DNA of 64,000 bases from Lachnospiraceae bacterium (lineage in GTDB: Bacteria > Bacillota > Clostridia > Lachnospirales > Lachnospiraceae), in contig SVDM01000013.1 of the NCBI GenBank assembly GCA_015058015.1, positions 1 through 64,000 on the forward strand, in the 5' to 3' direction. The position numbers were made by a program, and so were the translations under genes. The notes beneath the pieces were generated by a model. It did no database searches and was not told the origin of the DNA. It was given only the letters and a program-made list of their open reading frames with translations. Of this stretch, positions 25,364-34,149 are shown piece by piece. Positions within the stretch are counted from its first letter, which is position 1; every line of letters begins with the position of its first letter.

Positions 25364-27166
25364 TTACGGTGTCTGAACATCGCTCATGTTATAAAGAGAT
25401 GTTTTACCATTTAAGAGTCTGCTATATGAAGCAAGTGCATAGAATGCCTGCTCTGTAGCCATTCCATCACGGTTTCCGTTAAGGATGTGCTTATAACCGC
25501 CACCCTCAACAAAGAATCTGTCAAAGGTCTCCATGATAGAATGTCCATTCTTTATAAAACGTGCATCAGTAAGAGGATTTATTCCCAAAGAAGTCAATGC
25601 AACTACTATCTGTGAAACTGACTCACTGTTTTCTATACCATAGGATGAGAGTCCGCCTCTATCATTTACAAACTCAGCCATCTTGTTAAGTGCAGCATCT
25701 ACAGCTTCCTTAACGTCTGCTCTCTTATTGTAATAAGGAGCAAGTGCCTGGATAGCCATACCTGTCATATCAGGATCTGCCTTCTTTCCGCTGAGTGTCC
25801 ATCCTCTTTCGGGAGTTTGAACGGAAAGTATATGGTCAATAAGCTTATCTCTTGTTACAGCATCTGCAGAATTACTATTATTAGGTATTGCATAGTTATG
25901 AGAATCAAAAGCAAGAAGTGCCCAGATAACTCCGTTAATTCCCTGTTTCTTAAGATACTTCATGCTGTTAAGGCCGTTAAGGAGGTTATGTCCTGCAACA
26001 TTTGTAGGATCTTTGCCGATGGCTGTTAAAGCAAGGATAACTCTTTCATTGTCTGTAGCCTTTGATTTGTGAAGTCTCTCATCAGCATTGATGTTTGCTC
26101 TTACATAAGCTTCTACGTTCTTATAGTAATTCTTGTAGAATGCAGCGTTTGCAGGGGTTGCTTCTGAACGAGCAAGTCCGATAACCAACCATTCTCCGCC
26201 TACAAAACCTACAGTTGCATCGTTTGTAGCAGTTTGGTTTGTAAGATATGCCTTAGTTGTGTTATAATTTGCAAGAATCTTTGTATTAAGAGCACTTAAT
26301 TCCTCAGGAATCTGCTCTTCAGGATTCGGATTAGGATTAGGATTAGGGCCGGGATCAGGGTTAGGATCTACGGTCGCTGATCCTTCTTTTTGAATCGTGA
26401 AGGAATAAATCGTAGGTGTAGCTCCTTGGTTCATGGTTTCTCCGGCACCAACGGTGATAAATATTTCCGTACCATCAACTACAGGTATTCTTTGTGAACG
26501 CTTGTACATAACAGAACCTACTTCCATGAACACCTGGAAGTTCTTATTGGCTGCAGTAGGTGTAATCTGTATATCTTCAGTATCTGAAGGAACCGTTAAA
26601 ACATAGTTTAATGTGTCCGGATCAAACTCCTCATTAAGAGTTCCTTCGCTAAACTCAATGGCTTTAAGGGTAGTGTTAATATCACCCCAGAAACCGCCAA
26701 GGTCTTCACCGTAGCCGTTTACTGTATACATAACACGGATTTCGTCACCGGCTGATAACTTGCCATTTTCTACTGTAAATGCAGCAAAGCTATCATTAAC
26801 GAACCAGTCGTTTAAAGTACCCATCCAACCGGACATGGGGCCACCGTCGAATTCGCCTAAGCCATCGATGCGTGAGATGTAGTAGTCCCCGACAATTTCA
26901 ATTTCTACGTCTCTGCCACAAGCCTCTTCTATACAAGACATCATTGAGGAGTCCTCACCAAGGGTAACCCAGGTATCCACATGGACATCATCCCAAAACT
27001 GGCCCGCTTCTTCCCATCCTTCCATACCTTCATGGAAAGTGGTGTTCTCGATAATTACATGCACCTGATTCTGGTGCGGATCACTTGTTGCTGCAAAAAC
27101 AGCAGACGGCATTAAGCCTATTACCATTAACACAGTTAACAGTAATGATAAAATACGCTTTCTCAT
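25364..27166 (-). CDS. Secreted DUF4430 / cadherin-like / alpha-toroid protein
   Basis: A 600-residue exported protein. A signal peptide covers residues 1-25 (SAVFAA). Residues 40-165 look like DUF4430, with the typical GPMSGWMGTLNDWF stretch; this domain resembles the beta-domain of transcobalamin and intrinsic factor. Residues 168-265 are a cadherin-like beta-sandwich (LKAIEFSEGTLNEEFDPDT). A Pro/Asn linker (PNPNPNPNP) follows. Residues 300-590 are helical repeats of the squalene-cyclase/prenyltransferase toroid type. No anchor motif is seen at the C-terminus. The same two folds make up the vitamin B12 carriers of animals, so ligand binding at the surface is plausible, but it is not shown. 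Ribosome site and signal peptide resemble those of the gene at 27644-29722. Confidence 0.75.
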   Translation of the reverse strand: MRKRILSLLLTVLMVIGLMPSAVFAATSDPHQNQVHVIIENTTFHEGMEGWEEAGQFWDDVHVDTWVTLGEDSSMMSCIEEACGRDVEIEIVGDYYISRIDGLGEFDGGPMSGWMGTLNDWFVNDSFAAFTVENGKLSAGDEIRVMYTVNGYGEDLGGFWGDINTTLKAIEFSEGTLNEEFDPDTLNYVLTVPSDTEDIQITPTAANKNFQVFMEVGSVMYKRSQRIPVVDGTEIFITVGAGETMNQGATPTIYSFTIQKEGSATVDPNPDPGPNPNPNPNPEEQIPEELSALNTKILANYNTTKAYLTNQTATNDATVGFVGGEWLVIGLARSEATPANAAFYKNYYKNVEAYVRANINADERLHKSKATDNERVILALTAIGKDPTNVAGHNLLNGLNSMKYLKKQGINGVIWALLAFDSHNYAIPNNSNSADAVTRDKLIDHILSVQTPERGWTLSGKKADPDMTGMAIQALAPYYNKRADVKEAVDAALNKMAEFVNDRGGLSSYGIENSESVSQIVVALTSLGINPLTDARFIKNGHSIMETFDRFFVEGGGYKHILNGNRDGMATEQAFYALASYSRLLNGKTSLYNMSDVQTP

Positions 27167-27266
27167 TCTCTTTTCCTCCTCTGGTTTAATATTTTGAGAA
27201 AACAGACCTTTAGGTCACACTTAGAATTCTACCACCACGTTAATTATAAAAACACTAAGTCTTTCC

Positions 27267-27348
27267 TTATGAGTTTTTGGCTACAAAAACCCGTATTAGC
27301 AGTACTTTGAAACTTTTTTTAATCGATTTGCCAAAGGTTTACCTTATG
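27267..27348 (-). promoter_or_regulatory. Promoter-proximal module shared with the next surface gene
   Basis: On the minus strand two CATAAG boxes lie 76 bp apart (27343-27348 and 27267-27272), with AAACCTTTGGCAAATCGAT after the first. A TATAAT is found 17 bp after the second CATAAG. The same layout occurs at 29831-29914 with 78-bp spacing. The remaining bases of 27167-27643 are AT-rich and hold no convincing gene. An open frame at 27357-27563 has no coding character. Confidence 0.5.
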
Positions 27349-27561
27349 GCAGAAGCTTGTTTTTTTACATTTTATTACAATTGAACGCAATACTGCTTGT
27401 TCTTCTGTTATCGCTAAAACCCTTACGAATACTGAGGTTGAGCCCCAATTTACTGTCAGAAAAATTCTACTATATTCTGACACCCACCCCGTCAAAAGCT
27501 GATAACTATTTACTTATGACCTTTACCTTATATTATCTGACTAATAATTATAAACATGCAT

Positions 27562-27596
27562 AAATAAAGAAAAAGAGGGCAGTATAAACTGCCCTC
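27562..27596 (-). terminator. Rho-independent terminator (minus strand)
   Basis: GAGGGCAGT (27575-27583) and ACTGCCCTC (27588-27596) form a perfect 9-bp stem with loop ATAA. On the minus strand it is followed by TTTTTCTTTATT. It ends the SPKTGD surface gene. Confidence 0.92.
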
Positions 27597-27643
27597 CAGT
27601 CGAATAAGAATCTCTTGCGTTTTAATTATATGGTTTTAATTAT

Positions 27644-29722
27644 TTAGTTTGCTTCTCTTTTTGCTTTCACAGCGCCGGCTGCAACAATGCATAAAGCGAA
27701 GAGTGAAAGTATAAGAGAAATGTTTGATGAATCACCTGTCTTGGGTGAAGCTGTAACGTTAGTATTGTTGTTGCTGATTTCTGCATCAAGCACAGTCTCT
27801 GCAGCTTTGTTGTCATTGCTCAATACAACAACATAATCTGACGCATGTGTAAATGCGAGTTCTGCGAAGCCTTCGCTGTCAATAAGACCTGATGTGGTGA
27901 TCTGAGTGGAGCCATCCTCTTTACACCAATAAACGTTGGCATACTTACCTGCAAACTCGCTACCGAAATTGTATCTTAATGTTGCCTTAAAGCCAAAGTC
28001 TCCTTCATGCGACAATCTAAGCTGAACTGTCGGATTACCCTGTGCGAGTTCTTCTACAACACTTTCAGGTACAACACCGGATACTTTCTCAACACCAAGG
28101 TTAAGTGCTTTAACTTCTTCTGCTGTAACGCTTGTACCGTTTACAGTCCATGTATAAGCGCCCATCTCAAAGACAACATCAACGTTCTTACCCTTAACTG
28201 TCTCTAACACTTCAGCCGGAATAACTGTAGCAGTTTCACCTGCTTCTGATACCATAGGTACTTTAACCTTGGGTGTCTCTTTAGCCAGGCCAAGACTTGC
28301 AGCTTCATCTACACCGGCAACGGCTTCCTTGGCATTATTCAAAGCCTCCTGAACTGCTTCTGCAGACGGAGCAACACCTTCTGCAGGTTTCTCAGGTTCT
28401 GGGTTAGCCTCAGGCTTTCCCGGTTCAGGTTGGGGATCGGGTTCCTTAACCTGACTCTTCTTAAGCTCTTCAAGAGTTGCTTTTGCGGTTTCAATAACGT
28501 CTGCGTTCTTAACGAGAGCCTTTTGTACATCGTTAAGTGCATTGTATGCTGTAGAAACCTCGTTAATTGCGCTCTCTGATTCAAGTGTGATTGTTCCAAG
28601 CTTATCGATTGCAGCTGATACATCCTTTGCTGCAGCAATCTCTTTCAGAGATGCTTTGCCGGAAAGAGCGGTTCCGTTAGGATTATTAGAGCCATCATCT
28701 AAGTAATAACAATCAGAATAAGTTGCCGCCTTGGCTTTGTCATACATGGTGCCAATGAAGGCATCCTTTCTATTTCCCTCAACAACTCCGTTATTAACCA
28801 CGTTCTCAAGCAATACTTCATATGAGTGTCCAACTATTCCGCCTACATTAGCATCTTCAGTATATGACATAATTTTTCCGTAATTCTCACAGCCTTGAAT
28901 AGCTGAGCATTTGCTCTCGTCATTACTTTTTCCTAAATTGCCTAATATACCACCGGAACTCTTTCCTGTAATACTTCCGTGATTAACACATTCGGATATT
29001 ATGATAAGTCCCGAAGCACTTCCGACAATTCCTCCTCCGCATTGATTAGTTTTTATATCGCCATAATTAGCACATCCGGATATTGTGACGGAATTATTTT
29101 TGACGGCAACTTTTCCTACTATTCCACCATAAAGGTTTGTGCCAGCTGAGGTTTCAATTGTGGCAAATGAACCATAGTTAGTACAGTTTTTGATGGTTCC
29201 TCCCTGCATCTCTCCAACAAAACCGCCAACACTGGCAAATGTCTTCTTTCCGTTAAATGTAACTCTGGATATACAGTTTTCGATTAAGCCATCTTTAAAC
29301 GTTGCAACGAGTGACCCGCTTTTAGCAGTAGTTTCACGCGTTCCTTCAACAGTAAGGTTTTTTATTACAGCTCCAGTATTGACATTATTAAAAATACTGT
29401 CGTTTGCTATGATGATTTTTTTCCCATTTCCATCGAATGTTCCGCAAAAGTCAAGCTTAGTACTAGAAGCGATTCTATCCCAAGTGACATTGCTTAAATC
29501 AATGTCGGCTAAAAGCTTAACTTTTGCGTCCAACAAACGGCCTGCTGTTGTCTCTGCTGAAAACCATACTAATTGCTCTGCATTCTCTATAAGATACGTT
29601 CCTTCTGAATCCTGAGATGGAACGCTACCCCCGGTTGATGTATCTGCAGCCAGTACGCTGGATTGCACCAAACCCAGAGCCATTATAATGGTTAACGCAA
29701 AAGATAAAATACGTTTTCTCAT
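27644..29722 (-). CDS. Cell-wall-anchored GLUG-repeat surface protein (SPKTGD)
   Basis: A 692-residue surface protein. The signal peptide (MRKRILSFALTIIMALGL) resembles that of the neighbouring surface gene. Residues 60-340 hold GLUG-like repeats (GGIVGKV, GGGIVGSA, GGILGNL, GGIVGHS) that form a beta-helix in related adhesins. A helical segment follows (about 365-420), then a Pro/Glu linker. A beta domain at about 510-650 precedes the sortase signal SPKTGD, a hydrophobic helix and a basic tail. It should be linked to peptidoglycan and could act as an adhesin or substrate-binding protein. ATG 29722 is preferred because GGAGGAAAAGAGA precedes it; ATG 29737 overlaps that ribosome site. Confidence 0.8.
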   Translation of the reverse strand: MRKRILSFALTIIMALGLVQSSVLAADTSTGGSVPSQDSEGTYLIENAEQLVWFSAETTAGRLLDAKVKLLADIDLSNVTWDRIASSTKLDFCGTFDGNGKKIIIANDSIFNNVNTGAVIKNLTVEGTRETTAKSGSLVATFKDGLIENCISRVTFNGKKTFASVGGFVGEMQGGTIKNCTNYGSFATIETSAGTNLYGGIVGKVAVKNNSVTISGCANYGDIKTNQCGGGIVGSASGLIIISECVNHGSITGKSSGGILGNLGKSNDESKCSAIQGCENYGKIMSYTEDANVGGIVGHSYEVLLENVVNNGVVEGNRKDAFIGTMYDKAKAATYSDCYYLDDGSNNPNGTALSGKASLKEIAAAKDVSAAIDKLGTITLESESAINEVSTAYNALNDVQKALVKNADVIETAKATLEELKKSQVKEPDPQPEPGKPEANPEPEKPAEGVAPSAEAVQEALNNAKEAVAGVDEAASLGLAKETPKVKVPMVSEAGETATVIPAEVLETVKGKNVDVVFEMGAYTWTVNGTSVTAEEVKALNLGVEKVSGVVPESVVEELAQGNPTVQLRLSHEGDFGFKATLRYNFGSEFAGKYANVYWCKEDGSTQITTSGLIDSEGFAELAFTHASDYVVVLSNDNKAAETVLDAEISNNNTNVTASPKTGDSSNISLILSLFALCIVAAGAVKAKREAN

Positions 29723-29830
29723 TCTCTTTTCCTCCATATATAGTTTTCAATGTTCAATTGACGGATTGCCCGTCAACACGCTCCGCCCCTATCTTAGCAT
29801 TGCCAAATAATTTAATAAAATTAGTTTTTG

Positions 29831-29914
29831 CTTATGGGTTTTTTGAAAATAAAATCCACTATTTTCAGGCATTACAGCGTTTTTTTCATCGATTTGGCAA
29901 AGGTTTTGCTTATG
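29831..29914 (-). promoter_or_regulatory. Promoter-proximal module of the SPKTGD gene
   Basis: Minus-strand CATAAG boxes at 29909-29914 and 29831-29836 are 78 bp apart. AAACCTTTGCCAAATCGAT follows the first, nearly as at 27267-27348. A TAAATT -10 candidate lies 16 bp after the second. A hairpin TTGACGG/CCGTCAA (29758-29776) sits in the leader. The rest of 29915-30113 is AT-rich, with another CTTATG at 30067. I see no gene there. Confidence 0.5.
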
Positions 29915-30113
29915 GGGAGAACCCATTTTGACATGGTTTTTAGAAAAAAAGAAATTGCTATCAGATTCTTGGGATGCAGATAAATAGAGGGTTTACAAGG
30001 CAATAATTTGCCTTGAAATATTTTTTAGAATTGATCTAATCATAAGAAAAAAGCCATAATGTTTCGCTTATGACCCGGGTTTTGGGTCGCTGAAACCAGC
30101 TCCTCAGCTTCCC

Positions 30114-30303
30114 TTGGCGCTGATGTAAATGGCCGAGCAGCTACTATAATATTCCGGGACCGTAATGGGTCTCGGCACTTAGCGATTCGAGGTACACCGA
30201 AAAGGGGTGCCTCGAGAGCTTAGTACCGCAAGGGGTACCCATTAAGAACGCGAGTGGGTCGCGGAATGTTATAGTAGATGCTCGGCCTTTCATACCCGCC
30301 AAA
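30114..30303 (+). repeat. 190-bp palindromic element, copy 2
   Basis: This 190-bp copy is inverted relative to 25102-25292 and about 96% identical to its reverse complement. It folds on itself in the same way (GCCGAGCA near 30131 with TGCTCGGC near 30278; AATGGGT with ACCCATT; a central CGAGG/CCTCG stem). It ends 17 bp before the stop of the zinc-operon lipoprotein, so it may also serve as that operon's 3' structure. Confidence 0.87.
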
Positions 30304-30319
30304 TTAGCAATCAAGCAAT

Positions 30320-30868
30320 TCACGACAAAATCTGTGCATTACGCAATGTACAATACTTCTGGCCGCCCTCCTCATAAGTGTCAAACACTCCTGAGACACA
30401 AATCTGCCCATCCACCTTGGGGAAGTCGGCAGGGTAGGAAAAATCAGCCGTAGTTTCAAACTCGATGCCCTGTGAGCAGCAAGCCGTTGCATCCTGAATG
30501 ATGCAGGCATAATAAACCCTCTTGGTGTTCTCGTCCTTGTAGTAGGAGAACTTGCCTGCCATCTTTACGGTCTTGCCCACGTAATCTTTAGGCTGCATCA
30601 TCATATTATACACTTCGGAATAAACCATGGTAGAAGAAAGCACCGTCAGGTCTACGTCGATACCTCCTGAAGCTTTAGAGGGGGTGGGCGCCTTGTCTGG
30701 AAGGCCGTTATCTGCTACACTTGATGAAATCGGGGCGGTAGCCGACGAAGGGCTACTTCCGCTTGCAGAAGAGGCTCCATTAGAGGGCGCGGATGAAGAT
30801 GAGTTACTACATCCGGCCACAAGCAATATCATGATTAATCCTATTAATAAAACACGTGCTTTTTTCAT
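30320..30868 (-). CDS. Lipoprotein with DUF1980-like C-terminal domain, zinc-operon linked
   Basis: A 182-residue lipoprotein (lipobox VAGC, Cys about 20) with a Ser/Ala-rich linker to about residue 70. The C-terminal 105 residues (YVGKTVKMAGKFSYYKDENT, then ATACCSQGIEF) resemble the C-terminal part of DUF1980/TIGR03943 proteins, which are found with zinc transporters. A Cys-Cys pair may bind metal. It is the last gene after znuB, 25 bp downstream, so a role in zinc capture or sensing at the membrane is likely. It lacks the membrane half found in full TIGR03943 proteins. Confidence 0.7.
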   Translation of the reverse strand: MKKARVLLIGLIMILLVAGCSNSSSSAPSNGASSASGSSPSSATAPISSSVADNGLPDKAPTPSKASGGIDVDLTVLSSTMVYSEVYNMMMQPKDYVGKTVKMAGKFSYYKDENTKRVYYACIIQDATACCSQGIEFETTADFSYPADFPKVDGQICVSGVFDTYEEGGQKYCTLRNAQILS

Positions 30869-30893
30869 AGTACGTTCCTTTCACATTATGTAT

Positions 30894-31724
30894 CTACCTG
30901 AATTTACCCACGATATAGAATATGAAAAATGCCGCCACATCCACCGCAACAATGGTAGAACCTACGGGGGTTCCTGCCAGAATGGACACTAAGATGCCCG
31001 CAAGGGCGCATATTACGGAAAGTATGGCTGAGCATATGGTTACACTTTTAAAAGTCTTGAACACCCGCATACTTGATAGTGCCGGGAATATAACCAGGGC
31101 GGAAATCAACAGGGATCCTACCAGATTCATGGCAAGAACGATGATAACAGCTATAACAATGGCAATAAGCAGGTTATAGAATCCTGCGTTGGTTCCGGTG
31201 GCCTTGGCAAAATCCTCGTCGAAGGTTACCGCAAATATCTTGTTGTACAGGAAGATATAAGCTACCACAACTATAACAGAAAGGATGGCACACAGCCACA
31301 CCTCTTCTTTCCTCAAAGTAAGAATAGAGGTTGAACCAAAGAGGGTACTGCACACATCGCCGGATATATTAGACGAAGTGGAGAATATATTCATCAGTAA
31401 GTAGCCAAATGCCAGTGCACCCACAGATATCATGGCAATGGCGGCATCCCCCTTAATCTTTGTATTGGTTCCCGTACGAAGCAATAATATTGCACTTAGG
31501 ACAGTAATGGGAAGAATAAGGAGCATGTTGTTGGACACTTTCAGTACTGTGGCTATAGCCATGGCACCGAAGGCCACGTGGGATAAGCCGTCGCCGATAA
31601 ACGAAAAGCGTTTAAGCACTAGGGGAACTCCCAAAAGGGATGAACACAATGCTATAAGCACTCCTACGATTATGGCATATCTTACAAAGGGGAATTCCAT
31701 ATAACGGGATAATGTCTCAAGCAT
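30894..31724 (-). CDS. Zinc ABC transporter permease (ZnuB-like)
   Basis: A 276-residue permease of the ABC-3 family with about eight helices. Typical blocks are LVLKRFSFIGDGLSHVAFGA and NLVGSLLISALVIFPALSSM. It carries Zn2+ or Mn2+ across the membrane. ATG 31724 overlaps the ATPase stop as ATGCTTGA, with AAGGTGGTGAGG upstream; the GTG at 31736 is less likely. The Fur-family regulator and the His-rich binding protein in the same cluster favour zinc. Confidence 0.88.
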   Translation of the reverse strand: MLETLSRYMEFPFVRYAIIVGVLIALCSSLLGVPLVLKRFSFIGDGLSHVAFGAMAIATVLKVSNNMLLILPITVLSAILLLRTGTNTKIKGDAAIAMISVGALAFGYLLMNIFSTSSNISGDVCSTLFGSTSILTLRKEEVWLCAILSVIVVVAYIFLYNKIFAVTFDEDFAKATGTNAGFYNLLIAIVIAVIIVLAMNLVGSLLISALVIFPALSSMRVFKTFKSVTICSAILSVICALAGILVSILAGTPVGSTIVAVDVAAFFIFYIVGKFR

Positions 31725-32439
31725 CTGCCTCACCACCTTCCCCGGTTTGCTGAAGTCTGAAGAACTCGCCTGCAGGAGACGTAAGGTATTCTTCCTTGTT
31801 TCCGAAGAATACCCTATCTCCTATATGAAGTATATGACTTGCATACTTAAGAGCAGCGGATACATCATGACTAATCATGATTATGGTGATGCCGTCAGAG
31901 TTTAATTCTTTGATAAGGGCATACATCTCCGCTGTTACTTTGGGGTCAAGGCCCGATACAGGTTCATCCAAGAGGAGAATCTTGCCTGTAGCGCAAAGAG
32001 CTCTGGCGAGAAGAACACGTTGTTGCTGACCGCCGGATAATTCTCTGTAACAGCGTCCGGAGAGATCGGTAATACTCATTCGCTCCATATTCTCTTCGGC
32101 AAGAGCCTTGTCTTCCTTGCTATAGAAGGGACGAAGGCCACGTCTGCCCTGGCATCCGGAGAGAACAATTTCTCTTACGGAGGCAGGGAAGTCTTTCTGG
32201 ACAATGGTCTGCTGGGGAAGATAGCCGATTTCATTTAGCTTTAGTCCGTCTCCCATAATTATCTCTCCCGAGATAGGGGCCTGCAGACCGAGAAGTGTCC
32301 GCATAAGGGTGGATTTACCTGAGCCGTTTTCACCTACGATGCAAAGGTAGTCCCCTTCATTTACGCTGAAATTTAAATTATCGATTATTGCATGGGATTC
32401 GTATCCCAAACAGAGATTCCGGGCGGTAAGTAACGCCAT
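31717..32439 (-). CDS. Zinc ABC transporter ATPase (ZnuC-like)
   Basis: A 240-residue ATPase: Walker A GENGSGKST, signature LSGGQQQR, Walker B ILLLDEPVSGLD, switch His in ISHDVSA. Its 3' end overlaps the permease start by 8 nt. AGGAGGAAAT lies just before its ATG. It powers zinc uptake with the flanking gene products. Confidence 0.9.
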   Translation of the reverse strand: MALLTARNLCLGYESHAIIDNLNFSVNEGDYLCIVGENGSGKSTLMRTLLGLQAPISGEIIMGDGLKLNEIGYLPQQTIVQKDFPASVREIVLSGCQGRRGLRPFYSKEDKALAEENMERMSITDLSGRCYRELSGGQQQRVLLARALCATGKILLLDEPVSGLDPKVTAEMYALIKELNSDGITIIMISHDVSAALKYASHILHIGDRVFFGNKEEYLTSPAGEFFRLQQTGEGGEADA

Positions 32440-32451
32440 AGATATTTCCTC

Positions 32452-33477
32452 CTAAAGTGCTTCCTTTAATACCTTAAGATTCTTCTCCATTATGCTTAAA
32501 TATGTAGCGCCATTTTTCACATCTTCTGAAGTGGTGGACTGCATGGAGTCAAGGGTAAGAATCTTTTGGTCTTTTGTTTTTGTATTCTGAATTATGGTTT
32601 CGGCAATCTTGTGGTTATTTCCCTCGATGGTCATTACGGATTTGAGAGACAACTCATCAACCTTGCCGGATAAGAACTTAATAGTCTCAAAGCTTGCCTC
32701 CGTCTCGGCAGAGCAGCCTACGAATGCCGCATAGTATTTAAGGCTGTAGTCCTCTGTCATGTAACGGAAGGGGAAACGGTCACCGAAGAGCAGGGTGGGA
32801 TTGGTCTTACCCTTAACTGCTTCCTTGTACTGTTCATCCAGAGCTTTCAACTTATCAGTATAAGCGGAAGCATTCTTCTTGTAAATGTCGCCGTTGGCAG
32901 AATCAAGCTTAGCAAGGGCTTCTGAAATCTTGCCTGTTATGGTTTCGGCATGACGAAGGGAGAGCCATACGTGCTCGTCGTATTCCACTTCTTCTTCGTG
33001 CTCATGTTCACTTTCGCTTTCATGCTCATGCTCGCTTTCACTTTCATGCTCGTGCTCATGCTCTTCAGCCTGCATTCCTTCAATAACTTCCTCTTCTTTA
33101 ACCTTATCTCCTAAGACTTCCATAAGGTTAATGGTAATCATATCCTTGTTGGTAGCCTCTTTAAGGGCATCCTTGACCCATTCGTCGGATTCACCGCCTA
33201 CGTAGATAAAGAGGTCACAGGAGGATATCTTCATAATATCCTGTGCAGAAGGCTGGAAGCTGTGAAGGTCCACTCCCTTGTCAAGGAGCATGGTAACCTC
33301 CGCGTCGGAGGCTTTATCACCTAACACATTCATCACCCAGTCATATTCCGGGAAAATGGTTGCAACAATCTTAAGTTTTTTGCCGGCAGCAGAGGTCTTG
33401 TTGTTATTACCGCCGCAGCCTGCCAGGCAGCTTAAGCCCATAAGGCCTGCCATTAGTATAGATAATATTTTCTTCAT
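32452..33477 (-). CDS. Zinc-binding lipoprotein (ZnuA-like, His-rich loop)
   Basis: A 341-residue metal-binding lipoprotein, lipobox LAGC (Cys about 20). The cluster A-1 fold is clear (IVATIFPEYDWVMNVLGD). A loop near residues 140-175 is made of His/Glu/Ser repeats (EHEHESESEHEH), typical of zinc-specific ZnuA and thought to gather or sense zinc. The metal site probably uses His in DLHSFQP and in YDEHVWLS. ATG 33477 follows AAGGAGAAG; the longer frame to 33543 lacks a signal peptide start. Confidence 0.9.
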   Translation of the reverse strand: MKKILSILMAGLMGLSCLAGCGGNNNKTSAAGKKLKIVATIFPEYDWVMNVLGDKASDAEVTMLLDKGVDLHSFQPSAQDIMKISSCDLFIYVGGESDEWVKDALKEATNKDMITINLMEVLGDKVKEEEVIEGMQAEEHEHEHESESEHEHESESEHEHEEEVEYDEHVWLSLRHAETITGKISEALAKLDSANGDIYKKNASAYTDKLKALDEQYKEAVKGKTNPTLLFGDRFPFRYMTEDYSLKYYAAFVGCSAETEASFETIKFLSGKVDELSLKSVMTIEGNNHKIAETIIQNTKTKDQKILTLDSMQSTTSEDVKNGATYLSIMEKNLKVLKEAL

Positions 33478-33550
33478 AGTCTTCTCCTTAGTATTCTTTT
33501 TTATATAATAATCCGCACATGTCTCTCGCGCGCCAGGAGACAATGTGAGG

Positions 33551-33964
33551 TTATTTGCACTCTTCGCAGAGACCGTAGAAGACGGTTCGCATAGGGTTAA
33601 TCTTAAAATCGTGATCGCTTAATATATGCTGCTGTATCTCTTCAAGCTCGTGGCAGTGAAGATGGATAAGCTTGCCGCACTTCTCACACTTGCAGTGGAA
33701 ACAGCATCCCTCATCGTGGTGACTGTCAGCCCCTACGTACTCAAAACAGGCAGGGCTGTTGCTGTTAATAATGTATTTGTTAAGGATACCTTCATCCACA
33801 AGACTCTCAAGCTGGCGGTACACCGTGGACTGGCCTATGGATGCCCCTTGTGATTTCAGATACTCGCAAGCATCCCCGGCAGTTAAGTGAACTCCGGAAT
33901 TCTCCTGAAAGTACTGCAGAAGAACTTCTCTTTGTTTAGTCTTATACTTAGATCTCTGTTCCAT
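33551..33964 (-). CDS. Fur-family regulator, probably Zur
   Basis: A 137-residue Fur-family repressor. The winged helix (QSTVYRQLESLVDEGIL) and the HHDEGCCFHCKCEKCGKLIHLHCHE region with CXXC are present, with a second CXXC at the end (CEEC). Two CXXC pairs form the structural zinc site in Zur/Fur/PerR proteins. ATG 33964 has GGGGAGG upstream. It is the first gene of the zinc operon and a Fur-type dyad overlaps its promoter, so zinc-dependent self-repression is likely. The metal is inferred from the neighbours. Confidence 0.87.
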   Translation of the reverse strand: MEQRSKYKTKQREVLLQYFQENSGVHLTAGDACEYLKSQGASIGQSTVYRQLESLVDEGILNKYIINSNSPACFEYVGADSHHDEGCCFHCKCEKCGKLIHLHCHELEEIQQHILSDHDFKINPMRTVFYGLCEECK

Positions 33965-33998
33965 ATTTATATCCTCCCCGCATAATAAATATCCAATA

Positions 33999-34041
33999 TG
34001 AGAACCATTCCCAATTATAAACCCATTATACTTCTTGTCAA
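33999..34041 (-). promoter_or_regulatory. Promoter and Fur/Zur-type box of the zinc operon
   Basis: On the minus strand TTGACA (34036-34041), a 16-bp spacer and TATAAT (34014-34019) form a strong promoter. Just after it lies TGGGAATGGTTCTCA (33999-34013), an imperfect dyad TGxGAA-N3-TTCxCA. A repressor here would block RNA polymerase at the start site. Confidence 0.65.
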
Positions 34042-34114
34042 GTAATTTGGGAACGATTTTCAAATTCAAGGGCAAGTCATTAAAAAAATTCAATAATAGG
34101 ATAAAAATGTCATG

Positions 34115-34143
34115 TTGACATGTGGCAGTTTTTACCATATAAT
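34115..34143 (+). promoter_or_regulatory. Sigma-A promoter of the trp operon
   Basis: TTGACA (34115-34120), a 17-bp spacer and TATAAT (34138-34143) match consensus exactly. It lies head-to-head with the zinc-operon promoter, about 70 bp away. Confidence 0.85.
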
Positions 34144-34149
34144 CCTTTT

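Noticed and set aside
27357-27563. 68-codon open frame on the plus strand between the surface genes
   Set aside because: No ribosome site, low-complexity composition, and it overlaps the shared upstream module region.
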